46,153 nucleotides of DNA from an uncultured bacterium (GTDB lineage: Bacteria > Bacillota > Clostridia > Lachnospirales > Lachnospiraceae). The stretch covers positions 1-46,153 of the forward strand of contig CANCXX010000038.1 in assembly GCA_947381965.1 (NCBI GenBank), written 5' to 3'. Shown piece by piece: positions 9,003 to 16,494 of the stretch (positions are counted from its first letter, which is position 1; the number at the start of each line of letters is the position of its first letter). A program made the position numbers and the translations under genes. The notes under the pieces were generated by a model that was not told the DNA's origin, did no database searches, and saw only the letters and a program-made list of their open reading frames with translations.

Positions 9003-9761
9003 TTAAAATGCACTGGTAAAGAAAGGTAAAAAGATTTCCCCTTCCGGCTGTTTTTCAAATTCCAGTTTTTCTCCTGATACAGGATGATAAAATGTCAGTT
9101 TATATGCGCAAAGCGCCACATTCCTGCACCCGGCTTTTTGGCTTAATTCTTTTGACCCTGGGCTTCCATATCTGTTATCCCCTAACAACGGCATATCCCT
9201 GCAGGATAGCTGTACCCTGATTTGATGATGCCTGCCCGTTATCAGCCTGATCTCTACAAGAGAAACCTCTCTCTCTTTTGAATGACTCCCGTGCTTTCCG
9301 ATACACATATCCTCTTCTAAAGCCATCAGCGTTTTTACCAGCTTGTACTCCAAAACCGCTTTTTTGGCATTTGGAAACCTTTCATCCACAACCAAAGACT
9401 GATTGTTTTTTCCATCTTTATATAAAAAATCCTCCAGTCTCCCAGCAGGCTCCTTTGGCTTCCCATATATTACCGCGTAATAGTATTTCTTCATTTGTCC
9501 ATCTGTAACCTGACTGCCAAGTCCGGCCGCCGCCTGCCTGCTCTTTGCAAATACCAAAAGCCCGGAAACCGGCTGGTCCAGCCTGTGCACAAGTCCAAGA
9601 TATGGTTCCCTGTTTCCTTTGCCCTTTGCCCCGGCCGCCAGATAATTTTTTAGTTCACTGACCATATCCTGCTGGCAGGTGCGGGCTGTCTGGGTTGCAA
9701 TTCCTGCTGGTTTATACACCACCAGAATATCTTTGTCTTCATAAATAATGTTTTTCATCAT
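9003..9761 (-). CDS. RluA-family pseudouridine synthase
   Basis: 252 aa enzyme isomerising uridine to pseudouridine in rRNA or tRNA. The catalytic block GLVHRLDQPVSGLLVFAKS contains the invariant Asp (HRLD). The N-terminal YEDKDILVVYKPAGIATQ and the C-terminal RLITGRHHQIRVQL and DNRYGSPG motifs are those of the RluA family. No S4 domain is present at the N-terminus, so it is the short, S4-less subtype. Two adjacent ATGs are possible starts (9761 or 9758) with an AGGA site upstream. Which RNA position it modifies cannot be told from sequence alone. Confidence 0.9.
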   Translation of the reverse strand: MMKNIIYEDKDILVVYKPAGIATQTARTCQQDMVSELKNYLAAGAKGKGNREPYLGLVHRLDQPVSGLLVFAKSRQAAAGLGSQVTDGQMKKYYYAVIYGKPKEPAGRLEDFLYKDGKNNQSLVVDERFPNAKKAVLEYKLVKTLMALEEDMCIGKHGSHSKEREVSLVEIRLITGRHHQIRVQLSCRDMPLLGDNRYGSPGSKELSQKAGCRNVALCAYKLTFYHPVSGEKLEFEKQPEGEIFLPFFTSAF

Positions 9762-9781
9762 TCATTCCTGTGTGTATTTTC

Positions 9782-10471
9782 TCAAACCTTAAACCGGTAT
9801 CCTACGCCCCAAATTGTTTCAATATACTGGGGCTTTGCAGAATCAAATTCAATTTTTTCCCGTATCTTCTTAATGTGTACGGTCACCGTTGCTATATCCC
9901 CAATCGAGTCCATATCCCATATTTCCCTGAAAAGTTCTTCCTTTGTATATACATGATTGGGATGCTCTGCCAGAAAAGTCAGAAGATCAAACTCCTTCCC
10001 TGTAAAGGCCTTCTCTGTACCATCCACCACAACCCGCCTTGCAGTCTTGTCAATACGGATGCCTCTGATTTCAATAATATCATTGCTCTTTTGGTTGGAC
10101 CCCACCAGCCTGTCATACCTTGCCATATGCGCTTTTACCCTGGCCACCAGCTCACTGGGGCTGAAGGGCTTAGTCATATAATCATCCGCTCCCAGACCAA
10201 GTCCCCTGATCTTGTCAATGTCATCCTTTTTGGCTGATACCATAATAATCGGAATATTCTTCTCCTCTCTGATACGTTTACAGATTTCAAACCCGTCCAT
10301 TCCAGGAAGCATTAAGTCAAGTACAATTAAATCAAACTCCTCTGACAGCGCTGTCTGCAGGCCGCCTTCGCCTTCGTTGCAGATTGCCACCTCAAACCCG
10401 CTAAGCTCCAGATAATCCTTTTCCAGATCAGCAATCGCTTCTTCGTCTTCAATAATTAAAATTCTGCTCAT
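9782..10471 (-). CDS. OmpR-family response regulator
   Basis: 229 aa cytoplasmic DNA-binding response regulator. The receiver domain (residues 1-120) has the acidic pair in IIEDEE, the phosphoacceptor D52 in LIVLDLMLPGMDG and the conserved Lys in DDYMTKPFSP. The C-terminal winged helix (about 135-229) ends in the usual YIETIWGVGYRFKV. The start at 10471 is fixed by GGGAGG upstream. It follows the histidine kinase gene by 54 bp on the same strand, so the two form a kinase-first operon. Targets are unknown; no obvious dedicated target gene is adjacent. Confidence 0.93.
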   Translation of the reverse strand: MSRILIIEDEEAIADLEKDYLELSGFEVAICNEGEGGLQTALSEEFDLIVLDLMLPGMDGFEICKRIREEKNIPIIMVSAKKDDIDKIRGLGLGADDYMTKPFSPSELVARVKAHMARYDRLVGSNQKSNDIIEIRGIRIDKTARRVVVDGTEKAFTGKEFDLLTFLAEHPNHVYTKEELFREIWDMDSIGDIATVTVHIKKIREKIEFDSAKPQYIETIWGVGYRFKV

Positions 10472-10525
10472 TTCATTTCCTCCCATTTATATAATAAGCC
10501 TGATTTGTATTTTCATAATCTGCGC

Positions 10526-12004
10526 TTATTCCGTTTCCTGATATTTACGGATTACAAAGTGCATACAGGTTCCTTCTCCTTCTTTGCTGGTTGCCCAGAT
10601 ATAACCGCCGTGGTCTTCAATAATCTTTTTGACAATGGAAAGCCCAATGCCGCTTCCTCCTTTAGAAGAATTTCTAGAAGCGTCCGTCCTGTAAAAACGT
10701 TCAAATATTTTGGGAAGATCTTTGGCTGCAATTCCCTTTCCATTATCTTCAATTTCCACTCTTATGGAATCCAGTTCGTCCAGAATACGGATATCAATTT
10801 CTCCCTTTTCCTTATCCAGATACTTAACACTGTTTCCTATAATATTGTTTACCACACGCTTTAGCTGCTCCGGATCTGCAATGATTACCGTATTAGGCGC
10901 CGCCAGGTTTGAATAATTCAGCTCTATATTCTTGGACTCCAAATCAAGTCCTACCTCTTCCACGCAGTCGCCAAAATACTCTGAAATATTAATCCTGTGA
11001 AAATGATAAGGTATTCTGTTGGAATCAATCCCCGAATAAACTGTCAGTTCGTTAATCAGTTTATCCATATCGTTAGCCTTATTATATATGGTTCTGATAT
11101 ATTTATCCATCTTTTCCGGCGTATCCGCAACACCGTCCATAATGCCTTCCACATATCCTTTAATTGCAGTAATCGGCGTCTTTAAGTCATGGGAAATATT
11201 GCTTACCAGCTCCTTATTCTGCCTCTCTGCCAGAATTTTTTCATCTGTCGACTCTTTAAGCCTAAGCCTCATATCCTCATAATTACGGTAAAGCTCCCCT
11301 ATCTCTCCATCCTCGCTGTCCGGAAGCATATATTCTAAATTTCCCTCCGCAATATTCTGCATGGCAATATTAAGCTGGTTGACAGGGACAAATACCCCTT
11401 TACTTATCCAGTTGGTGAGAAACAGGCTGGTAATAATTAAAATAACCATAATGGCAATTGCCATATCCACAAAAAGTCTTCGGGTCAAAATCGAATTAGC
11501 TCTTGTAACTACAAAAAAACTTCCTTCGCTTCCATCCGCAAAATAAAAATCCATCTGCCGGACCAGTTTTTTCATATCATCATAATAATAACTCCGGTTT
11601 AATTCCCCAAGAGCATCTTCCTCCTGAAAATCAGGAAGCCTGTCAAAAATTTTTCTGGCCGCCACCTCGTTGCCTGTGTAATACAGTTCATCTTTATTCC
11701 TGACTATAATGTAGGAGGATTTGTTGACAATCCTTTCATTAATTGTATCAAGCACCTCTGCATCTTCCAGCTTGAAAGGGTCTTCCTCCAGTATTCCTTT
11801 TACCGTCAGAAAAATCTCATCTGAAATAAGCCTTGATGCGTCTGCCGGATCAATCAGCATATTATAATCATTATTTCTAAATCCATATTCCTCCTGCTCC
11901 TTAGCAAGCGCTCCGCCAATCAGAATAAAGGCTGTACTGGCAAGTACTAACGGTAACAGAATAATTGTCAGAAAGGTGACTACCAGCCTGGTTTTAAATT
12001 TCAT
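10526..12004 (-). CDS. HAMP-domain sensor histidine kinase
   Basis: 492 aa membrane sensor kinase. TM1 lies at about residues 8-32, an extracytoplasmic sensing segment at about 33-178, TM2 at about 179-198, and a HAMP domain at about 199-255 (PVNQLNIAMQNIAEGNLEY). Then comes the HisKA dimerisation box with H272 in NISHDLKTPITAIKGY, and a HATPase_c domain with N box (RVVNNIIGNSVKYL), G1 (IEDNGKGIA) and G2 (KGGSGIGLSIVKKI). It is transcribed with the downstream OmpR-type regulator. The stimulus is unknown. Its upstream region is shared with the divergent perR promoter, but no functional link is implied. Confidence 0.93.
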   Translation of the reverse strand: MKFKTRLVVTFLTIILLPLVLASTAFILIGGALAKEQEEYGFRNNDYNMLIDPADASRLISDEIFLTVKGILEEDPFKLEDAEVLDTINERIVNKSSYIIVRNKDELYYTGNEVAARKIFDRLPDFQEEDALGELNRSYYYDDMKKLVRQMDFYFADGSEGSFFVVTRANSILTRRLFVDMAIAIMVILIITSLFLTNWISKGVFVPVNQLNIAMQNIAEGNLEYMLPDSEDGEIGELYRNYEDMRLRLKESTDEKILAERQNKELVSNISHDLKTPITAIKGYVEGIMDGVADTPEKMDKYIRTIYNKANDMDKLINELTVYSGIDSNRIPYHFHRINISEYFGDCVEEVGLDLESKNIELNYSNLAAPNTVIIADPEQLKRVVNNIIGNSVKYLDKEKGEIDIRILDELDSIRVEIEDNGKGIAAKDLPKIFERFYRTDASRNSSKGGSGIGLSIVKKIIEDHGGYIWATSKEGEGTCMHFVIRKYQETE

Positions 12005-12143
12005 AAAAATTCCTCATTCCTGCTTTGGCCTGTCAAATTAAGGTGTCAGCACAAAATCCTGTCTTTATTTCGATTATAGCACATACATGAAAAAGCTTGT
12101 TATTAAAGAATAGGGGAAACTATAAAAATTTTATAAAATGCTC

Positions 12144-12171
12144 TTGACATTCCCCAATATACTTATATAAT
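12144..12171 (+). promoter_or_regulatory. perR promoter (sigma-A type)
   Basis: -35 TTGACA (12144-12149), 16-bp spacer, -10 TATAAT (12166-12171), both perfect hexamers, about 40 bp before the perR start. Confidence 0.8.
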
Positions 12172-12178
12172 AAAGCAG

Positions 12179-12193
12179 TAATAATTATTATTT
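12179..12193 (+). promoter_or_regulatory. Per-box-like operator
   Basis: TAATAATTATTATTT matches the PerR box consensus TTATAATNATTATAA at 11 of 14 fixed positions and contains the perfect palindrome AATAATTATT. It lies directly downstream of the -10 box, where a bound repressor would block transcription, so PerR autoregulation and control of the rubrerythrin/rubredoxin genes is inferred. Confidence 0.6.
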
Positions 12194-12211
12194 TCGATAA
12201 AAGGACTCCAT

Positions 12212-12604
12212 ATGATTTTAAAACACAGCAAACAGCGGGATTCCATAAAGGAATTCCTTTCTACCCGGAAAGACCATCCCACAGCGGATGTGGTTTATAT
12301 GAACGTCCGCAAATCTTTCCCCAACATCAGTTTAGGAACTGTCTACAGAAATCTGACACTGCTTGCCGATATTGGAGAAATCACCCGTCTGCGGGTGGGT
12401 GATGGCGTGGATCACTTTGATTTTGACACCTCACCCCACTGCCATTTTGTCTGTACGGAATGCGGGAATATTTCTGACCTGTATTTATCATTTACAGAGC
12501 AGATTGTTGAAGCTGCCCAGGAAAATTTTGATGGTGAAATAAATGGTCATAAAACTTATTTTTATGGCCGCTGCCGCAACTGCGTGTGCAAATCCATAGA
12601 ATAG
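12212..12604 (+). CDS. perR: Fur-family peroxide repressor, PerR type
   Basis: 130 aa metal-dependent repressor. The winged helix is N-terminal ([18 protein letters not shown]). The regulatory-metal ligands of PerR appear conserved: H22 in DHPTAD, an Asp in HFDFD, H76 and H78 in SPHCHF, and D89. The structural zinc site is C81/C84 and C121/C124. The HFDFD...HCH arrangement and the neighbouring genes favour PerR over Fur or Zur. In this family oxidation of the Fe-bound His residues by H2O2 releases the DNA. It is followed within 55 bp by reverse rubrerythrin and then rubredoxin on the same strand, and its promoter carries a Per-box-like site, so the three genes form a peroxide-responsive module. 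Confidence 0.9.
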   Translation: MILKHSKQRDSIKEFLSTRKDHPTADVVYMNVRKSFPNISLGTVYRNLTLLADIGEITRLRVGDGVDHFDFDTSPHCHFVCTECGNISDLYLSFTEQIVEAAQENFDGEINGHKTYFYGRCRNCVCKSIE

Positions 12605-12659
12605 GCTGTGTCTTAGCCTGTTTCAATGGATTAATTATATAAAGAAAAGGAGAAAATCT

Positions 12660-13199
12660 ATGAAATTTGTATGTCAGGTATGTGGTTATGTTTACGAAGG
12701 TGAATCTGTACCGGAAAAATGCCCCGTTTGTAATGCGCCTGCTGAAAAATTCACCGCTCAGGGTGAAGAAAAAGTCTGGGCTGCAGAACATGTTGTAGGT
12801 GTTGCCAAGGGAGTAAGCGAGGATATTCTTGCTGACTTAAGGGCAAACTTTAACGGCGAGTGCACAGAAGTTGGTATGTATCTTGCAATGGCAAGAGTTG
12901 CCCACAGAGAAGGCTATCCCGAAATTGGATTATATTGGGAAAAAGCTGCTTACGAAGAAGCAGAACATGCTGCTAAATTTGCTGAACTGTTAGGCGAAGT
13001 GGTAACCGACTCTACCAAGAAAAACCTTGAGCTTAGAGTTGAAGCTGAAAACGGAGCAACCGCAGGCAAATTTGACCTTGCAAAACGTGCAAAAGCAGCT
13101 AACCTTGACGCTATCCATGATACCGTCCACGAGATGGCAAGAGATGAGGCTAGACACGGCAAAGCGTTTGAAGGACTTCTTAAGAGATACTTTGGTTAA
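12660..13199 (+). CDS. Reverse rubrerythrin (rubredoxin domain first)
   Basis: 179 aa peroxide reductase. The rubredoxin-type [Fe(SCys)4] site is N-terminal (C5, C8, C21, C24 in [15 protein letters not shown] and EKCPVCNAP). The four-helix diiron domain follows, with Glu/His ligand pairs in [25 protein letters not shown] and [12 protein letters not shown]. Classical rubrerythrin has the opposite order; the reversed order is typical of Clostridia, where the protein reduces H2O2 and O2 using NADH by way of rubredoxin and its reductase. The AAGGAG site 8 nt upstream fits. It sits between perR and a rubredoxin gene, consistent with one induced operon. Confidence 0.93.
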   Translation: MKFVCQVCGYVYEGESVPEKCPVCNAPAEKFTAQGEEKVWAAEHVVGVAKGVSEDILADLRANFNGECTEVGMYLAMARVAHREGYPEIGLYWEKAAYEEAEHAAKFAELLGEVVTDSTKKNLELRVEAENGATAGKFDLAKRAKAANLDAIHDTVHEMARDEARHGKAFEGLLKRYFG

Positions 13200-13243
13200 T
13201 TCATATTGTAAATAAACTGTTATTTATTGAAAGGAGAACTACA

Positions 13244-13417
13244 ATGAAAAAATATTTTTGCAATCCCTGCGGATATACCTATGATCCTGAAAAAGGCGAT
13301 CCTGAACATGGAATCGCACCTGGAACAGCTTTTGAGGATCTGCCTGATGACTGGTGCTGCCCTCTTTGCGGCGTAAGCAAGAGCATGTTCCAGCCCTGCA
13401 TTGACAATTATAACTAA
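13244..13417 (+). CDS. Rubredoxin
   Basis: 57 aa one-iron electron carrier. The two iron-binding knuckles are C6-NP-C9-G and C39-PL-C42-G. The conserved core [20 protein letters not shown] and LPDDW is nearly textbook. An extra Cys precedes the second knuckle (WCCPLCG) and another is near the C-terminus. An AAGGAG site lies 8 nt upstream of ATG 13244. It is probably the electron donor to the adjacent reverse rubrerythrin. The gene is short and easy to miss, but the match is unambiguous. Confidence 0.97.
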   Translation: MKKYFCNPCGYTYDPEKGDPEHGIAPGTAFEDLPDDWCCPLCGVSKSMFQPCIDNYN

Positions 13418-13432
13418 AACTTTTCCAAATGT

Positions 13433-13464
13433 TTAAAGGGACAGGTTGACTCCTGTCCCTTTAA
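13433..13464. terminator. Bidirectional intrinsic terminator
   Basis: Perfect 13-bp stem TTAAAGGGACAGG / CCTGTCCCTTTAA with a 7-nt loop (ttgactt-type, 13446-13451), between the rubredoxin gene and the convergent PRTase-like gene. The outer A/T pairs supply a short U tract in both directions. Confidence 0.8.
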
Positions 13465-13483
13465 TATGCCTGTAAATCATGTT

Positions 13484-14125
13484 TTAATTTATTTTTGAAT
13501 ATCCAAATCCATTGGCAAAGGCGTCAATTGCTTTTCCATCCCTGCAAAGGGCGCAGCCTTCCGGCTCATATGCCTTATAGTCAGGTATATCCGCTATGGA
13601 AAACAAAGATTTAATAGGAATTCCCATCACACTGTTAGCTGCACTAAAGACCGCGCTGATACCGCTGATTTTAGCGCCATAATAACACAATGCCTGAGAA
13701 GCCTTTACAATCGTCTGGCCTGTTGTGGCAGACGTCAGCAATAGAAGCACATGTTTTCCTTTGATCATGGGAAGCATATTTTCCCTAAAAACCAGCTGTC
13801 CTGAATTGACATATTCAGGAGTGACTATGTATATGGTATTATGTGAATTCATGGAATAGACACCTGCCCGTGTCAAATCCTCTGCCAGAAAAGCTCCTAT
13901 AATTTCACATCCCTCAATACACACTATCGTATCCACCACTGTTGTTGCCGATATCTGTTCACTTAAGGCTTTTGCCGCTGCAGAAGCTTCACTTAATCTG
14001 GATTTTAAAGTGGTCATATCCAGAAAATAATTTACATGTGAATTTGGTGTAACAAAATGCCCCGGTATTGCTTTTAGAATAACATTCGGGTGTACCTTTG
14101 ATTTAATTTTAATAGTTTCTTGCAT
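13484..14125 (-). CDS. Orotate phosphoribosyltransferase-like protein with degenerate PRPP motif
   Basis: 213 aa protein that looks like a type I phosphoribosyltransferase (PyrE-like) by length and pattern: an N-terminal hood, CIEGCEIIGAFLAEDL, then an apparent PRPP loop. The PRPP loop reads VLLLLTSATTGQTI. The two acidic residues that normally precede TTG (DD/DE) are replaced by Leu-Thr, so binding of ribose hydroxyls should be impaired or altered. The start at 14125 rather than 14131 is chosen because AGGAGG would otherwise sit directly against the first ATG. A -35/-10 pair lies upstream. No pyrimidine genes are adjacent, so a catalytic role in UMP synthesis is doubtful. It may be a regulatory or binding relative of PRTases. 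Confidence 0.65.
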   Translation of the reverse strand: MQETIKIKSKVHPNVILKAIPGHFVTPNSHVNYFLDMTTLKSRLSEASAAAKALSEQISATTVVDTIVCIEGCEIIGAFLAEDLTRAGVYSMNSHNTIYIVTPEYVNSGQLVFRENMLPMIKGKHVLLLLTSATTGQTIVKASQALCYYGAKISGISAVFSAANSVMGIPIKSLFSIADIPDYKAYEPEGCALCRDGKAIDAFANGFGYSKIN

Positions 14126-14176
14126 TGGCATACCTCCTTAAATCTTTTTATCTCTTTTAAGCAATTCTCTACTTCT

Positions 14177-14205
14177 ATAGTAAATGATATGGCAATATTA
14201 TGCAA
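14177..14205 (-). promoter_or_regulatory. Promoter of the PRTase-like gene
   Basis: On the minus strand -35 TTGCAT (14200-14205), 17-bp spacer and -10 TACTAT (14177-14182), about 50 bp before the gene. Confidence 0.55.
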
Positions 14206-14263
14206 TCCTTTCTTTTGTCAGACATTATAATTTCCGCCCCATAGTCTGCAGCATACAGCTTCT

Positions 14264-14950
14264 TTATTTTCTTCCATAAAATTTACTGCATTCTGACCGG
14301 AAATTATCAAGCGTACCATCCTCCCTATATTCCACCACCAGATAGTAACCGCCTCTTTTCCATTTATAAGAATCGCCAGACTCTGACTCTCTTTCCGGCT
14401 TACCCAAAACCTCCGCCAGCGCTTCTACAGTTAGTCCCCCAAACCCTACGCCTTCCAGGGCAGTGGATTCTGCCTCATAATAATCCCCGCAAATGCAGAT
14501 ACTTCCTACCTTGCATTCTGCCAGTGGTATTTCTGTGGATTTTCTGTTTACTGCTGAAACCAGTGCCGCACATTGCCCATCTTTTACAAGAATAATAGAT
14601 GTGTAGACCGTATTTCCGTCCGCTTTGGCAGACAGGTCATAAAGTTCTGAATATTCAAAAGAAATATCTTTCCCATTTTGGACCGCCCTTCTGCCTCCGA
14701 TATCCGAAAATCCATACCCCTCGTCAGCCAGGTCCTGAATACTGGTTCTGCCTGGCCTGACCTCCACATTTCCAAGCATCACCAGATAAGGCTCTCCAAA
14801 GGCTGACACCTTTCCATTCATCAGATTGGCCAAAAAGAAAAAAACTGTTGCCGCTACCGCAATTATCAACCCTTCCACCAGCTTTTTTCTTTTGCCTTCC
14901 AGACGGTTTTCTTCCTCCAGCTGCTCCCTATCCCTGTCCACTATCTGCAT
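14264..14950 (-). CDS. Uncharacterised single-pass membrane protein
   Basis: 228 aa, not recognised. An N-terminal charged cytoplasmic stretch (DREQLEEENRLEGKRKKL) precedes one transmembrane helix at about residues 25-42 (LIIAVAATVFFFLANLM). The remaining about 185 residues would face outside, with two Cys in CKVGSICICGDYYE and a C-terminal segment resembling a small beta-rich repeat (GGLTVEALAEVLGKPERE...YKWKRGGYYLVVEYRED). This last stretch recalls SmpA/BLIP-like or outside-facing lipoprotein folds, where a helix is followed by a strand built on aromatic residues, but this is only a resemblance. The start at 14950 has AGGAG 9 nt upstream. It lies downstream of the SAH hydrolase gene, separated by a strong inverted repeat. 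Confidence 0.7.
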   Translation of the reverse strand: MQIVDRDREQLEEENRLEGKRKKLVEGLIIAVAATVFFFLANLMNGKVSAFGEPYLVMLGNVEVRPGRTSIQDLADEGYGFSDIGGRRAVQNGKDISFEYSELYDLSAKADGNTVYTSIILVKDGQCAALVSAVNRKSTEIPLAECKVGSICICGDYYEAESTALEGVGFGGLTVEALAEVLGKPERESESGDSYKWKRGGYYLVVEYREDGTLDNFRSECSKFYGRK

Positions 14951-14969
14951 TGTACTACTCTCCTGCTTT

Positions 14970-15012
14970 GGTCCGGGAAGTACGCACAGCAGCCGCACAT
15001 ACTTCCCAGACC
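14970..15012. repeat. Intercistronic hairpin between ahcY and the next gene
   Basis: Inverted repeat with 13-bp arms (GGTCCGGGAAGTA / TACTTCCCAGACC, one wobble pair) and a 17-nt loop. On the minus strand it ends about 9 nt before the AGGAG of the downstream membrane-protein gene. There is no U tract in that direction. On the plus strand a TTTTTT tract follows only after about 10 nt. It could tune expression between ahcY and the next gene or act as a weak terminator. Confidence 0.6.
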
Positions 15013-15027
15013 GAAAGACTTTGTTTT

Positions 15028-16278
15028 TTATTCTAATGTATAACTATTTAAATATTTTTCCTGTTCCGGTGTCAGAACATCAATTTCCTTTCCTAAGAAT
15101 GCCAGCTTTCTCTTTGCCACATCCATATCCACCATTCTCGGCACATCAATCAGCCTTTCCGTAAGCTCGCTGCCATGTTCCACCAGATACTTAGCTGATA
15201 ATGCCTGAATTGCAAAGCTCATATCCATAATTTCGGCCGGATGACCGTCACCAGCTGCCAGATTTACCAGACGGCCTTCTGCCAAAACGAAAATCCACTG
15301 CCCGGTGGGAAGCTTGTAGCCCATAATGTTCTTTCTCTGCTCCCTGGTTTCCACAGCGATTTCCCGCAGTCTTGCCATATCAATCTCACAGTCAAAGTGA
15401 CCTGCGTTGCAAAGGATTGCACCATCCTTCATTACCTTAAAATCTTCTTCATCAATAACCTTATCACATCCGGTAACTGTCACAAAGAAATCGCCTACTT
15501 TCGCTGCTTCATTCATAGGCATCACATCAAATCCATCCATCACAGCCTCAATTGCCTTAATCGGATCAATTTCCGTTACAATTACTCTTGCCCCTAACCC
15601 CTTGGCTCTCATGGCAGTTCCTTTACCGCACCATCCATAGCCTGCTACTACCACAATTTTACCAGCCACAATCAGGTTGGTAGTACGGTTAATGCCATCC
15701 CACACCGACTGTCCGGTTCCATAACGGTTATCAAACAAATGCTTGCAGTCCGCATTGTTTACACGGACCATGGGAAATTTCAGCTCCCCTGCACGGTTCA
15801 TGGCCTCCAGACGGATAATTCCGGTGGTGGTTTCTTCACATCCGCCGATAATATTTGGTATCAGCTCAGGCATCTGGGTATGAACCATATTCACAAGGTC
15901 GCCCCCATCATCAATAATAATATTGGGCCCTGCCTCCAGTACGTGGCGGATATGAGACTCATATTCTTCCGGTGTACAGTCATACCAGGCATGAACTTCA
16001 AGTCCTGCTTTAACCAGCGCCGCCGCAACATCATCCTGTGTGGATAATGGATTGGAGCCTGTCACAAACATCTGGGCTCCCCCTGCTTTCAGCACCAGGC
16101 AAAGATAGGCTGTCTTTGCTTCCAGATGAACGGAAAGCGCAATTTTCTTTCCTTCAAAAGGTTTGGTTTTGCCAAACTCCTCCTCCAGGGTACGGAGCAG
16201 ATCACAATTTCTTTTTACCCACTCAATCTTGCGCTCACCGGATTCGGCCAAATTAATGTCTCTGATTTCACTGTTCAT
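15028..16278 (-). CDS. ahcY: S-adenosylhomocysteine hydrolase family enzyme (SAH or S-inosylhomocysteine hydrolase)
   Basis: 416 aa NAD-dependent hydrolase of the methyl cycle. Family features: the substrate motif with H51, catalytic D124 (IIDDGGDLVN), E149 (CEETTTG), K179 and D183 (ADCKHLFDNRYG), the NAD-binding GYGWCGKG at 214-221, and H294 in NAGHFDCEID. It differs from the animal-type enzyme at the adenine pocket: the segment is HLEAKTA (51-57) where the animal type has HMTVETA, so the purine-contacting Thr and Glu become Glu53 and Lys55. It also lacks the C-terminal KPDHYRY extension and ends in YLNSYTLE, as in archaeal-type enzymes. An SAH-deaminase-like gene lies immediately upstream. 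Either SAH or deaminated S-inosylhomocysteine could be the real substrate. A good AGGAGG site is present. Confidence 0.92.
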   Translation of the reverse strand: MNSEIRDINLAESGERKIEWVKRNCDLLRTLEEEFGKTKPFEGKKIALSVHLEAKTAYLCLVLKAGGAQMFVTGSNPLSTQDDVAAALVKAGLEVHAWYDCTPEEYESHIRHVLEAGPNIIIDDGGDLVNMVHTQMPELIPNIIGGCEETTTGIIRLEAMNRAGELKFPMVRVNNADCKHLFDNRYGTGQSVWDGINRTTNLIVAGKIVVVAGYGWCGKGTAMRAKGLGARVIVTEIDPIKAIEAVMDGFDVMPMNEAAKVGDFFVTVTGCDKVIDEEDFKVMKDGAILCNAGHFDCEIDMARLREIAVETREQRKNIMGYKLPTGQWIFVLAEGRLVNLAAGDGHPAEIMDMSFAIQALSAKYLVEHGSELTERLIDVPRMVDMDVAKRKLAFLGKEIDVLTPEQEKYLNSYTLE

Positions 16279-16290
16279 TTGTTGTTTCCT

Positions 16291-16343
16291 CCTATTCCAG
16301 TTCCGTAACCGCCCTTCCCGCGCCTTTCATCACAGAGAAATTT
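16291..16343 (-). repeat. Dispersed leader repeat, copy at ahcY
   Basis: On the minus strand this segment reads AAATTTCTCTG...GAAAGGCG...GGCGGTTACGGAACTGGAATAGG and runs directly into the ahcY ribosome binding site. It aligns with the repeat before the ABC permease at 45995-46049 and shares the GGAACTGGAATAG end with the copies at 26759-26897. Confidence 0.65.
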
Positions 16344-16431
16344 GGAACTGCATAGCCGCCAGTATTTCCCCCTGGCACTTGCCGAGCTGTTGCCGGACTA
16401 TAAAATTATTAGAATATTCAGCCGAATTTTT

Positions 16432-16460
16432 ATTATAGTGATGGTCGTCTGCCCTGTCAT
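16432..16460 (-). promoter_or_regulatory. ahcY promoter
   Basis: On the minus strand -35 ATGACA (16455-16460), 17-bp spacer, -10 TATAAT (16432-16437). This predicts a leader of roughly 145 nt before the ahcY start, containing the dispersed repeat. I recognise no known riboswitch in it. Confidence 0.65.
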
Positions 16461-16474
16461 CACTTTTTAATATA

Positions 16475-16494
16475 AAACAGGCGTTTTCCTGTTT
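16475..16494 (-). terminator. Terminator of the amidohydrolase gene
   Basis: On the minus strand AAACAGG-aaaacg-CCTGTTT followed by TATATT, overlapping the stop codon of the amidohydrolase gene. A weak 7-bp stem; it suggests ahcY is transcribed mainly from its own promoter. Confidence 0.45.

Noticed and set aside
16279-16425. SAH- or SAM-sensing riboswitch in the ahcY leader
   Set aside because: The leader is long enough, but most of it is the dispersed repeat and I could not match the conserved core of any known SAH or SAM riboswitch by eye.
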